DNA of 7,750 bases, from NCBI RefSeq assembly GCF_938018035.1, contig NZ_CALIJF010000215.1, positions 1 through 7,750 on the forward strand, given 5' to 3'. Within the stretch, counting starts at the first letter, position 1, and the number at the start of each line of letters is the position of its first letter. Shown in pieces: positions 1-4,912 of the stretch. Below the pieces are notes generated by a model that saw only the letters and a program-made list of their open reading frames with translations, ran no database searches and was not told the origin of the DNA. The translations under genes were made by a program, and so were the position numbers. The DNA comes from an uncultured Campylobacter sp. Its GTDB lineage: Bacteria > Campylobacterota > Campylobacteria > Campylobacterales > Campylobacteraceae.

Positions 1-95
1 TTCTCGCCCTCGAACCACAGCCCGCAAAGCCCCGCCTCATCGCCCGCGAGCGTGATTTCGCCAAGCGGCGAGTCGTAATATGCGATAAATTTCAT
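1..95 (-). CDS. ogt: Methylated-DNA--protein-cysteine methyltransferase, N-terminal fragment
   Basis: Only the first 31 codons are in the window; the gene runs off the left edge. The start is ATG at 95-93, with GGAGC at 104-100 as a well spaced ribosome binding site. The peptide begins MKFIAYYDSPLGEITLAGDE and continues with a GL-x-x-LWFEGE segment. The Y-x-SPLG-x-x-x-LAGD-x-x-GL pattern is the usual N-terminal strand motif of Ogt/MGMT proteins, which remove alkyl groups from O6-alkylguanine by a one-time transfer to their own cysteine. The catalytic PCHR motif would lie outside the window, so activity cannot be judged. It follows the SUKH-like gene by 53 bases on the same strand, with a hairpin between them, and could be the last gene of a corA-SUKH-ogt transcript. 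Confidence 0.82.
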   Translation of the reverse strand, partial: MKFIAYYDSPLGEITLAGDEAGLCGLWFEGE

Positions 96-124
96 AATTG
101 CTCCTATTTTGCGCTTTTACGATT

Positions 125-156
125 AAATTTAGGCGCCGCAAACAGCGCCTAAATTT
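125..156 (-). terminator. 12-bp hairpin across the SUKH-like gene's stop codon (possible weak terminator or attenuator)
   Basis: The arms AAATTTAGGCGC (125-136) and GCGCCTAAATTT (145-156) are perfect 12-bp complements around an 8-base loop. The TAG stop of the upstream gene (151-149) lies inside the stem. On the minus strand the GC-rich core is followed only by TAAATTTAATC, not a real U-run, so termination would be weak. The ogt ribosome binding site begins about 20 bases further on, so the hairpin may instead lower, without ending, transcription into ogt, or protect an mRNA end. The structure is certain at the sequence level; the role is inferred. Confidence 0.45.
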
Positions 157-562
157 CCCAAATTTCTAAAATCTGCGGACAGATTTTAGCTACGCTTTGC
201 TTAAATTTCGCCTTTTGCGCGCTACTCGGGTCGCCAAGGGCTTCAAATTTGCAAAAAAGCTCGGCGATCTTTAGCCAGCCCGCAAGATTTAGATCGAATT
301 TTTTCAAATTTGCCTCGGACAAAAACTCCAAATCATGGTCGTAAAACGCGATCTCGCCGCCAGAGCTTAGCAACCAAAGATCGCCGCTGCCGCCGTCTGC
401 AAATATACAAAACTCGCGCAACAGCCCGCTATCGCCCTCAAAAGGAAATTTCGCCGCATCGTTGCAGCGCGCGATCTCGTGCTCTTTCAGCACTCTAAAA
501 TCGCCCGCAATCTCCCTGCCGAAGTATTTGCCTAGGGAATTTTTCAGCTCGTTTTTGTTCAA
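149..562 (-). CDS. SMI1/KNR4 (SUKH)-like small protein
   Basis: The gene encodes 137 residues and starts at TTG (562-560). A strong GGAGGAG lies 7 bases upstream (576-570), and an in-frame TAA two codons before the TTG leaves no earlier start. The centre, about residues 53-77, reads as F-ADGGSGDLWLL-SSGG-EIAFYDHD. This fits the SUKH pattern of an F-x-DGxGD-x-Y/W strand, a turn and a strand ending in YDHE/D. The rest is helical and acidic/Lys-rich, with no signal peptide or membrane span. SUKH proteins are best known as cytoplasmic immunity proteins against secreted or contact-dependent toxins, but many small bacterial members have no known role. No toxin gene is visible here. The neighbours are corA (17 bases upstream) and ogt (downstream), so a polymorphic-toxin setting is not supported locally. 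The family call rests on one motif seen by eye. Confidence 0.6.
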   Translation of the reverse strand: MNKNELKNSLGKYFGREIAGDFRVLKEHEIARCNDAAKFPFEGDSGLLREFCIFADGGSGDLWLLSSGGEIAFYDHDLEFLSEANLKKFDLNLAGWLKIAELFCKFEALGDPSSAQKAKFKQSVAKICPQILEIWEI

Positions 563-579
563 AATTTAACTCCTCCGCT

Positions 580-1299
580 TTAGTTTCGCTTTTTGACATA
601 AAGCATAAAAAAGCCGACCATCGCCGCGAAGATCACGCACATCGCAAGCGTCACGATGAGCGTGCCGTGCGCCGAGCCGCTTAAAAATAGCCCTGTCGTG
701 TTCATCCCGAAAAAGCTCGTGATGAAATTTAGCGGCAGCAGCAGCGACGAGATGATCGTGAGAATGTAGATGTTGCGGCTGATCTTGTCGTTTTTGAGAC
801 TCTGGATGAATTGATAGATATCCTCGATCCTGACGGCGTATTCGCTCATCACGCCCTTGAAAACGCCCGCTTCGTAGGCGTAGTTTTTCAGCCGCTTTTT
901 AAGCGCCGGCTGCTCGTTTCCACAGATGAGCAGCGCCTCGTAGAAATGCGAAATTTTGTTTTGAAATTTGCGGATTTCGTATTTTAGGACAGAGTGCCTT
1001 TTCATAAATTTTGAAAAATCGCCGCGACGCGTGTAGATTTTTTCGTAATTCTCAAGCTCTGCGGAGTGCTCTAAAATTTTATCGCGATACTGTGCTAGGA
1101 TCTTTTTTACGACTGTGAAAAACTCCTCCTCGCTGCTAAGCCGCACCTCGGCGGTACCCTCCTGCAAATAGATCGCGCCTGCGTCGAAAATAAAGCGGTA
1201 GTTTTGCTCGCGCGGCGCGTCCGTCACGAAGTACACATACTCGCGATCCTCGGCGTAGTAGTAGCCCGAAACGCTGCGCTTTTCGGTAATCGGGTTCAA
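580..1299 (-). CDS. corA: Short CorA-like divalent cation transporter
   Basis: The gene encodes 239 residues. The start is TTG (1299-1297): AAGGAGG sits 5 bases upstream (1311-1305) and an in-frame TAA directly abuts the TTG. Residues 1-175 form a charged, soluble domain with long predicted helices (about 58-175). Two membrane spans follow, at about 177-197 and 212-234, with a basic tail YVKKRN. The GMN signature of CorA channels is at residues 198-200, directly after the first span, within FFGMNTTGLF. CorA proteins work as pentamers in the inner membrane and pass Mg2+, Co2+ or Ni2+; related ZntB moves Zn2+. The usual acidic MPEL-type loop after GMN is absent, and the protein is well below the usual length of about 315 residues. 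The ion it carries therefore cannot be told. The SUKH-like gene starts 17 bases after the stop, suggesting cotranscription. Confidence 0.85.
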   Translation of the reverse strand: MNPITEKRSVSGYYYAEDREYVYFVTDAPREQNYRFIFDAGAIYLQEGTAEVRLSSEEEFFTVVKKILAQYRDKILEHSAELENYEKIYTRRGDFSKFMKRHSVLKYEIRKFQNKISHFYEALLICGNEQPALKKRLKNYAYEAGVFKGVMSEYAVRIEDIYQFIQSLKNDKISRNIYILTIISSLLLPLNFITSFFGMNTTGLFLSGSAHGTLIVTLAMCVIFAAMVGFFMLYVKKRN

Positions 1300-1332
1300 T
1301 TAAGCCTCCTTATTCAATCGTTTTAAATTTAC

Positions 1333-1376
1333 GGAATTTCAAAATTCCGCTCAAATTTACAGAATTTTGAAATTCC
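1333..1376. repeat. Nested inverted repeat of GGAATTTCAAAATTC upstream of corA
   Basis: GGAATTTCAAAATTC (1333-1347) and its exact reverse complement GAATTTTGAAATTCC (1362-1376) form 15-bp arms around a 14-base loop. Each arm is itself nearly palindromic: CGGAATTT and AAATTCCG pair within 1332-1349. A third, partial copy, GGAATTTCAAAA, lies at 1403-1414. The arrangement lies 20-115 bases upstream of the corA ribosome binding site, in the likely 5' untranslated or promoter region. It could be an operator or a decayed intergenic repeat; nothing in the sequence decides between these. Confidence 0.7.
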
Positions 1377-1388
1377 GCTGCCACTTAA

Positions 1389-1394
1389 ATTTTA
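1389..1394 (-). promoter_or_regulatory. Possible -10 box for corA
   Basis: The minus strand reads CGATAAAATTTAAG here. TAAAAT differs from TATAAT at one position and lies about 90 bases before the corA TTG. Campylobacter sigma-70 promoters often lack a clear -35 box, and none is clear here. Region base composition makes such a match likely by chance, so this is only a candidate. Confidence 0.2.
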
Positions 1395-1501
1395 TCGTAT
1401 TTGGAATTTCAAAACTCTTTGACGCTTGGAATTTTAAAATTTTGTGAGCTGTAAATTTCGGCTAAATTTTAAAATTTCGCATGCCGTAATTCAACCCCTA
1501 T

Positions 1502-1614
1502 TAAAATTTAACGCGAGCCGTAAGGCTCGCACCGCTTAAAGCGTTGTCGTGGGATGGGTGGGGTTTGGGGCGGGAAGGGGAGCGACCTCGCAATTCAAGC
1601 CCCCTTCCCGCCCC
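1502..1614 (+). repeat. Structured GC-rich element, copy A (three hairpins with a G-quadruplex-type run)
   Basis: Reading the plus strand after AAAATTTAA, hairpin 1 is GCGAGCC-GTAA-GGCTCGC (1513-1530), a 7-bp stem closed by a GNRA-type GTAA loop. Hairpin 2 is CGCT-TAA-AGCG (1533-1543). A G-rich run follows, with six tracts of three or four Gs (1551-1580). Hairpin 3 has perfect 14-bp arms GGGGCGGGAAGGGG (1567-1580) and CCCCTTCCCGCCCC (1601-1614) around a 20-base loop that contains CCTCGCAATTC (1586-1596). The same layout recurs on the opposite strand at 1705-1805. I know no named family that matches. It could be a REP/BIME-like intergenic repeat, one end of a small non-autonomous mobile element, or a structured RNA. 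Strand is given by the orientation in which the G-rich side comes first. Confidence 0.75.
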
Positions 1615-1704
1615 GAAAGAAATACACAAAGAGCGAAAAATACTAAAATTTAACATAGTGAAATCTTTATAAATTCGAGCCGGCGTATGCGTTACACATA
1701 ATCC

Positions 1705-1805
1705 GTAAGGGGGCGGCGCTCAGAGTTGCGAGGCGCGCCCGCCCCCTTACCAACCCCCACCCGCGCGACGCTAGCGGTGCGGACTGCGTCCGCGCTAAAT
1801 TTAAA
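1705..1805 (-). repeat. Structured GC-rich element, copy B (inverted, diverged copy of A)
   Basis: Read on the minus strand, this repeats the order seen at 1502-1614. An AAATTTAG edge is followed by hairpin GCGGAC-GCA-GTCCGC (1793-1779). Next come the shared word ACCGCT (1778-1773), inside the palindrome CGCTAGCG (1776-1769), a G-rich run GGGTGGGGGTTGG, and a large stem with 12-bp arms GTAAGGGGGCGG and CCGCCCCCTTAC (1705-1716 with 1739-1750). The loop of that stem contains CCTCGCAACTC (1733-1723), one base different from the loop word of the other copy. The stem sequences differ from the other copy while pairing is kept, which suggests selection for structure. The two copies point towards each other across about 90 AT-rich bases. 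Confidence 0.72.
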
Positions 1806-1806
1806 T

Positions 1807-1822
1807 TGCGGCTCATGCCGCA
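1807..1822 (-). terminator. Hairpin downstream of mutS2, possible terminator
   Basis: TGCGGC (1807-1812) and GCCGCA (1817-1822) form a perfect 6-bp GC-rich stem with a 4-base loop. On the minus strand the stem is followed by ATTTAAATTTAG, a broken T-run. It lies about 160 bases after the mutS2 stop, and element B follows within a few bases, so the hairpin may belong to that structure. Termination is inferred, not shown. Confidence 0.3.
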
Positions 1823-1953
1823 TAAAATTTTAGTGTAAAAGCCAAGCTACAAATTCCGCGGCAAAATTCTACGTTAAAAGCACCCATGCTCTTGCAAAAT
1901 CTCGGCGAAGGCATGGATGAAATGAGCGAATTCCGCATCATTCGCGCTGGCGT

Positions 1954-2005
1954 CTGAAGCGAAAGGGCCTTTGAGCTAGAGCCTAAAGCGAGACGACCTT
2001 TGAGC
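1954..2005 (-). repeat. Imperfect tandem duplication of the mutS2 3' end
   Basis: The last 23 bases of mutS2 including the stop (2005-1983, starting GCTCAAAGG) are repeated 29 bases downstream at 1976-1954. By my hand alignment 19 of 23 positions match, including an intact GCTCAAAGG and CGCTT-AG. Because the shift is 29 bases, the copy is out of frame with mutS2 and is not translated from it. This looks like a small slippage duplication that has since decayed. Confidence 0.55.
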
Positions 2006-4190
2006 CGAAGCCCCCTTCTGCGGGCATGCCGTCGCGAAAGCCCTTGACGCTTGGGTGCGATTTTAAAAACTCCTTGACCGCGAACGCGAGCTTGCCCGTG
2101 CCGATGCCGTGCTTTACGATGATCTCATCAAAGCCCATCACGAGGCTCTGGCTGATGAATTTATCAAGCCTGCTGATCGCTTCCTCGGCGCGCAGGCCGT
2201 GCAGATCGAGCACGAGCGACGCGGAGGCGGGCTTTTGCACCTTGATGCTGATGTTTTTTGCGGGCGCGGGCGCCGCACCGCTGCGCTTTAGCTCGCTAAG
2301 CGGCACGCGCAGCCTGATGCCGTCGCTTAGCATCAGCGCCTGGGTTTTGCTGAGCGATAAAATTTCGCCCTTGATCTTGCCGTATTTTACGCGATCGCCC
2401 ACCTTGAGGTTTTGCGGCTCCGGCGTGCTGAGTTCGGGCTGCTGCACGGCTCGTGCGAGCTCGTTTGCGCGGTTTATGGCGCGCTGCTTTTCGCGCACGT
2501 CGCTTAGGCTCACGCTGCGTTTGGCCTCCGAAATCGCGCGGTAGTATTCGTTTTGCAGCCTTGAAAGCTCCGCCTTCAGCTCGCTTTGCGCGCGCTCGCG
2601 CTGATCTTTTAGCGCCTCGCTCAACGCGTCTAATTTCTCCTCTTTTTGCTGCATCTGCGCCAGCTTTTGTTTTAGCTCAAGCTCTAAATTTATCGCTTTT
2701 GAGATCGCTTCGTTCAGGTTTTCTTTGTTTTCGCCGTAGTTTTTGCGCGCCGCGGCGATCAAATTTTGCGCTATGCCGTAGCGCAGTGCGGTTTCAAAGG
2801 CGTAGGATTTGCCGATCGTGCCCTTTAAAAACTCATACTTCGGCGCGCTGTTTTTCTCGTCGTAAAGCGCCGCCAGCAGCTCCACGCGCGGATCCTTCGC
2901 CAGCAGCATCGCTAGGCGCTTATGATGCGTGGTGATGATCATTTTTACATCGCCGCTTATCAGCTGCTCGATCATCGCGCCGTATAGGCTCGCAGCCTCC
3001 TCAAAATCGGTACCCAGCTCGATCTCATCGACGCCGATTAGAATTTCTTTGCGCCCGAAAAGCTTGCTAAAGGCAACCATCCTGCCCGCAAAGGTCGAGA
3101 TGTCGTTTTTGGAGTTTTGCGGATCCTCCATTATGAGCTCGAACTCCTTAAAGGTGCCGATGCGGCTGAGGCTTGCGCGAATAGGCATCGGAAAGAGGTA
3201 TTTGGCTAGCAGCGCCGCGCTTAGAATGCTTTTTAAAAGCATCGATTTTCCGCCCGCATTCACGCCGGTGATGAGCAGAATTTTGCCGCTAAACTCCACG
3301 CTCACGCGCTTTGGGTTTTTAAGCGCGGGGTGGGCGAAGCTATCTAATACGATGTCGCGCGAGGGCTCAGGCAGGACGAACTCATAATCGCTCGCTCTTG
3401 CCATCGCGGCGCGCGCAATCAGCGCGTCGATCGCGTCGAAAGCGGCGTTTATAAATTTTAAAAAAGCTAAATTTTTATTAAAAACCGCGCTGATCTGCTT
3501 GCAGTGCTCGAAAACGATCTGCTCTTTCTTATCCAAAATCGCGCTTTGAGCGGACTTCAGAGCCGCGATCGCGTGGGGAAGCACGTAAAAATAGCCTCCG
3601 CTTGAGCGCGCTACGACGCTGCCTTTTAGCACGTGATTAAAGCCGCCGCGCACCAGCAGAGCCTCGGTGTCGCTTATGTAGTGGATCTGCGTGTCGGCGA
3701 GATAGGGCGAAAGGGCTTTGGAATAGATCAGCCTTTTTAACGTCTGCTCGATCTCGCCCTTTTTTATTTTAAACGCCTCGTTCAGCGCGCCGAAGCGCTC
3801 GTCTATCGCATCGCGAAAGCCGCCCTGATCATCGAAATAATCCTTTAATTGCGCGATGGGCTGCGGGATCTCGATCTTTGCAAGCCAAGCGGCGAGTTTG
3901 CCCTCAAAAGGCTGCTTTTTGAGATACAAAAAATATCGGACGATCTTGCTAAACTCGTAAATTTCGCTGATATGAAGCACGCCGTGCTTTGAGATGCGCA
4001 TCAGAGCGTCGTCTAGGTTTGCGACGTTCTCGCATTGCGCGAGATCAAATTTCGTAAGCTCTGAAATTTTTTCAAAATTTAGTTTGCTATCGCCGCTTAA
4101 AAACAGCGGCTTTTCGCGCGCCAAAAAGCTTTTAAATTTCGCTAGATACTCGCTCAAATCGAGGCGCGTAAAGAGTTCGTCACTGATCAT
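1983..4190 (-). CDS. mutS2: MutS2 family ATPase with C-terminal Smr domain
   Basis: The gene encodes 735 residues from ATG (4190-4188), about the length of C. jejuni Cj1052c and a little under the usual 780. The N-terminal core/lever helices (about 1-290) lead into the MutS-type ABC ATPase. Walker A is GVNAGGKS (309-316), with Val where most families have Pro. Walker B with its catalytic Glu is VDEIELGTD (D388, E389), and the switch histidine region is ITTHHKR (H422-H423). A long charged coiled coil follows (about 485-580), then a KOW-like segment, LKVGDRVKYGKIKG. The Smr nuclease-type domain ends the protein, with LDLHG (H664) and KHGIGTG (694-699). MutS2 proteins do not act in classical mismatch repair; they bind branched DNA and suppress recombination, and in some bacteria rescue collided ribosomes. 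The start lies inside the preceding gene (11-base overlap), implying translational coupling. Confidence 0.96.
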   Translation of the reverse strand: MISDELFTRLDLSEYLAKFKSFLAREKPLFLSGDSKLNFEKISELTKFDLAQCENVANLDDALMRISKHGVLHISEIYEFSKIVRYFLYLKKQPFEGKLAAWLAKIEIPQPIAQLKDYFDDQGGFRDAIDERFGALNEAFKIKKGEIEQTLKRLIYSKALSPYLADTQIHYISDTEALLVRGGFNHVLKGSVVARSSGGYFYVLPHAIAALKSAQSAILDKKEQIVFEHCKQISAVFNKNLAFLKFINAAFDAIDALIARAAMARASDYEFVLPEPSRDIVLDSFAHPALKNPKRVSVEFSGKILLITGVNAGGKSMLLKSILSAALLAKYLFPMPIRASLSRIGTFKEFELIMEDPQNSKNDISTFAGRMVAFSKLFGRKEILIGVDEIELGTDFEEAASLYGAMIEQLISGDVKMIITTHHKRLAMLLAKDPRVELLAALYDEKNSAPKYEFLKGTIGKSYAFETALRYGIAQNLIAAARKNYGENKENLNEAISKAINLELELKQKLAQMQQKEEKLDALSEALKDQRERAQSELKAELSRLQNEYYRAISEAKRSVSLSDVREKQRAINRANELARAVQQPELSTPEPQNLKVGDRVKYGKIKGEILSLSKTQALMLSDGIRLRVPLSELKRSGAAPAPAKNISIKVQKPASASLVLDLHGLRAEEAISRLDKFISQSLVMGFDEIIVKHGIGTGKLAFAVKEFLKSHPSVKGFRDGMPAEGGFGSKVVSL

Positions 4191-4851
4191 AAACGCACTC
4201 TTTAATCTTGTAGGTTTTACCCTTAAACTCCGCGCCTGCGCTTTTTTTGGCGATGAAAGCGCCCATCGAAAAGGAGTAGGTGAAGCTCTCTCGCGTAACG
4301 ATCTGCGCGGAGTTTTGCGGATTAGAGTTTTGCGTGTCGTCTAGTTGCGCGGAATGTTGCGTAGAATTTTGTGCAGCGCGGTTCTGCGTATCGCCTTGCT
4401 GCGTAGAATTTTGCAAAGTAGAGCTTTGCGCAGAATTTTGCCCGCTCGAAACAGCGTCGCTAGTTTGTGCGGCGGAAGCCTGCTCGTTCGTTTGGGCGGT
4501 TGAGCTTTGCGTATCATTTGCTTGCGCGGCGGAAGCGGCCTCGCCCTGTGCATTTAAATTTGCTTCGCCGTGTTGCGAACCTAAATTTTTTGCATTCGCG
4601 CCGCGTGTTTCGGCAGCGGAATTTATCGCGCCGCCGCATCTTAATCTGGCACCTGCGTTAAATTTAAACACCATCTCCTCTTCAAGCTTGGCGGATCGCT
4701 CGCTTGCGCTTTCGTAAAAATACGCCCCCGCGCACAGCAGCACAATCAGTGCCGTGGCGATGATTTTGGCCCTTTTGCTTAAAATTTCGTCCCGCACGAA
4801 AAAGATCGCCGCGATAAATAAAAATGCGAAAACAAATACTAAAAATCTCAA
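4180..4851 (-). CDS. Two-span membrane protein (Cj1053c-like) with a long Gln-periodic insert
   Basis: The gene encodes 223 residues from TTG (4851-4849), with AAGGA 6 bases upstream and an in-frame TAA two codons before the start. Membrane spans are at about 2-19 and 28-46, with a short charged link. Residues 50-74 (KLEEEMVFKFNAGARLRCGG) and 184-223 (VTRESFTYSF, then FIAKKS and KIKECVYDQ) look like two halves of one small folded domain, each with one Cys (C72, C219). Between them lie about 109 low-complexity residues rich in Ala, Gln, Ser, Asn and Thr. It sits between murC and mutS2, as Cj1053c does in C. jejuni, where from memory the protein is much shorter. The function of the family is unknown to me. 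Cotranscription with both neighbours is likely: 61 bases from murC, 11-base overlap with mutS2. Confidence 0.85.
   Translation of the reverse strand: MRFLVFVFAFLFIAAIFFVRDEILSKRAKIIATALIVLLCAGAYFYESASERSAKLEEEMVFKFNAGARLRCGGAINSAAETRGANAKNLGSQHGEANLNAQGEAASAAQANDTQSSTAQTNEQASAAQTSDAVSSGQNSAQSSTLQNSTQQGDTQNRAAQNSTQHSAQLDDTQNSNPQNSAQIVTRESFTYSFSMGAFIAKKSAGAEFKGKTYKIKECVYDQ
4303..4629 (-). repeat. In-frame 12/15-nt degenerate repeat coding a (A/T)Q periodic, disordered segment
   Basis: This covers residues about 75-183 of the membrane protein. On the plus strand an anchor TTGCG-like word recurs at 4305, 4317, 4332, 4347, 4359, 4371, 4386, 4401, 4413, 4428 and 4440. Every step is exactly 12 or 15 bases, so the frame is never broken. 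In protein terms this gives a Gln, usually preceded by Ala or Thr, at 138, 142, 147, 151, 156, 161, 165, 169, 174, 179 and 183, with NS, SS or DD residues between. A looser series continues at 110, 115, 120, 124 and 129. No hydrophobic core is possible, so it is predicted to be disordered. Expansion by slippage or unequal exchange is the likely origin. Confidence 0.85.
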
Positions 4852-4912
4852 ATTTTATCCTTGCCCGCTCGCAGCGGAGTTTGGCTCGTAAATTCAGCGA
4901 GAGTTTTCAAGC

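Larger units (their letters stand above)
1300..1982. other. 683-base gene-free spacer between mutS2 and corA, rich in structured repeats
   Basis: I see no convincing gene here: the longest open stretches are about 25-55 codons without good ribosome binding sites. From mutS2 towards corA it holds a degenerate copy of the mutS2 3' end (1954-1976), a 6-bp stem CCATGC/GCATGG (1884-1889 with 1911-1916), a hairpin at 1807-1822, structured element B (1705-1805), an AT-rich centre (1615-1704), structured element A (1502-1614), and GAATTTCAAAATTC-type repeats (1333-1415) beside corA. The corA promoter must lie in this region if corA is not read through from mutS2. Confidence 0.8.

Noticed and set aside
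1551..1614. G and C runs as phase-variable homopolymer tracts
   Set aside because: The longest runs are 4-5 bases and lie outside genes; Campylobacter phase-variable tracts are typically 8 or more Gs in or next to genes.
1502..1805. CRISPR array or tRNA/rRNA fragment
   Set aside because: Only two diverged, inverted copies with no regular direct repeats or spacers; no cloverleaf with anticodon arm and no recognisable rRNA helix sequence.
1813..1941. Minus-strand 42-codon ORF beginning at a double ATG, downstream of mutS2
   Set aside because: No ribosome binding site of note, Cys/Phe-rich composition like random AT/GC-mixed spacer translations, and it ends inside a hairpin.
1886..1957. Plus-strand 23-codon ORF beginning MLLQNLGEGMDEM
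   Set aside because: The composition looks protein-like, but there is no Shine-Dalgarno sequence, it is short, and it lies in a decayed repeat region. I cannot support it as a gene.
2026..2935. Long plus-strand open readings opposite mutS2
   Set aside because: Arg/Ser/Ala-rich shadows of a fully motif-supported MutS2 gene in GC-rich DNA; no recognisable domains.
4341..4553. Minus-strand 70-codon Arg/Lys-rich reading
   Set aside because: Another frame of the same repeat, open only because the 12/15-base units lack stops in several frames.
4280..4717. Plus-strand 145-codon reading with many Cys-x-x-Phe-Cys units
   Set aside because: It is antisense to the Gln/Asn/Ser repeat of the membrane protein; the periodic cysteines come from TGC being opposite GCA/GCG-CAA repeats. 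No ribosome binding site, and the minus frame has clear conserved ends and membrane spans.
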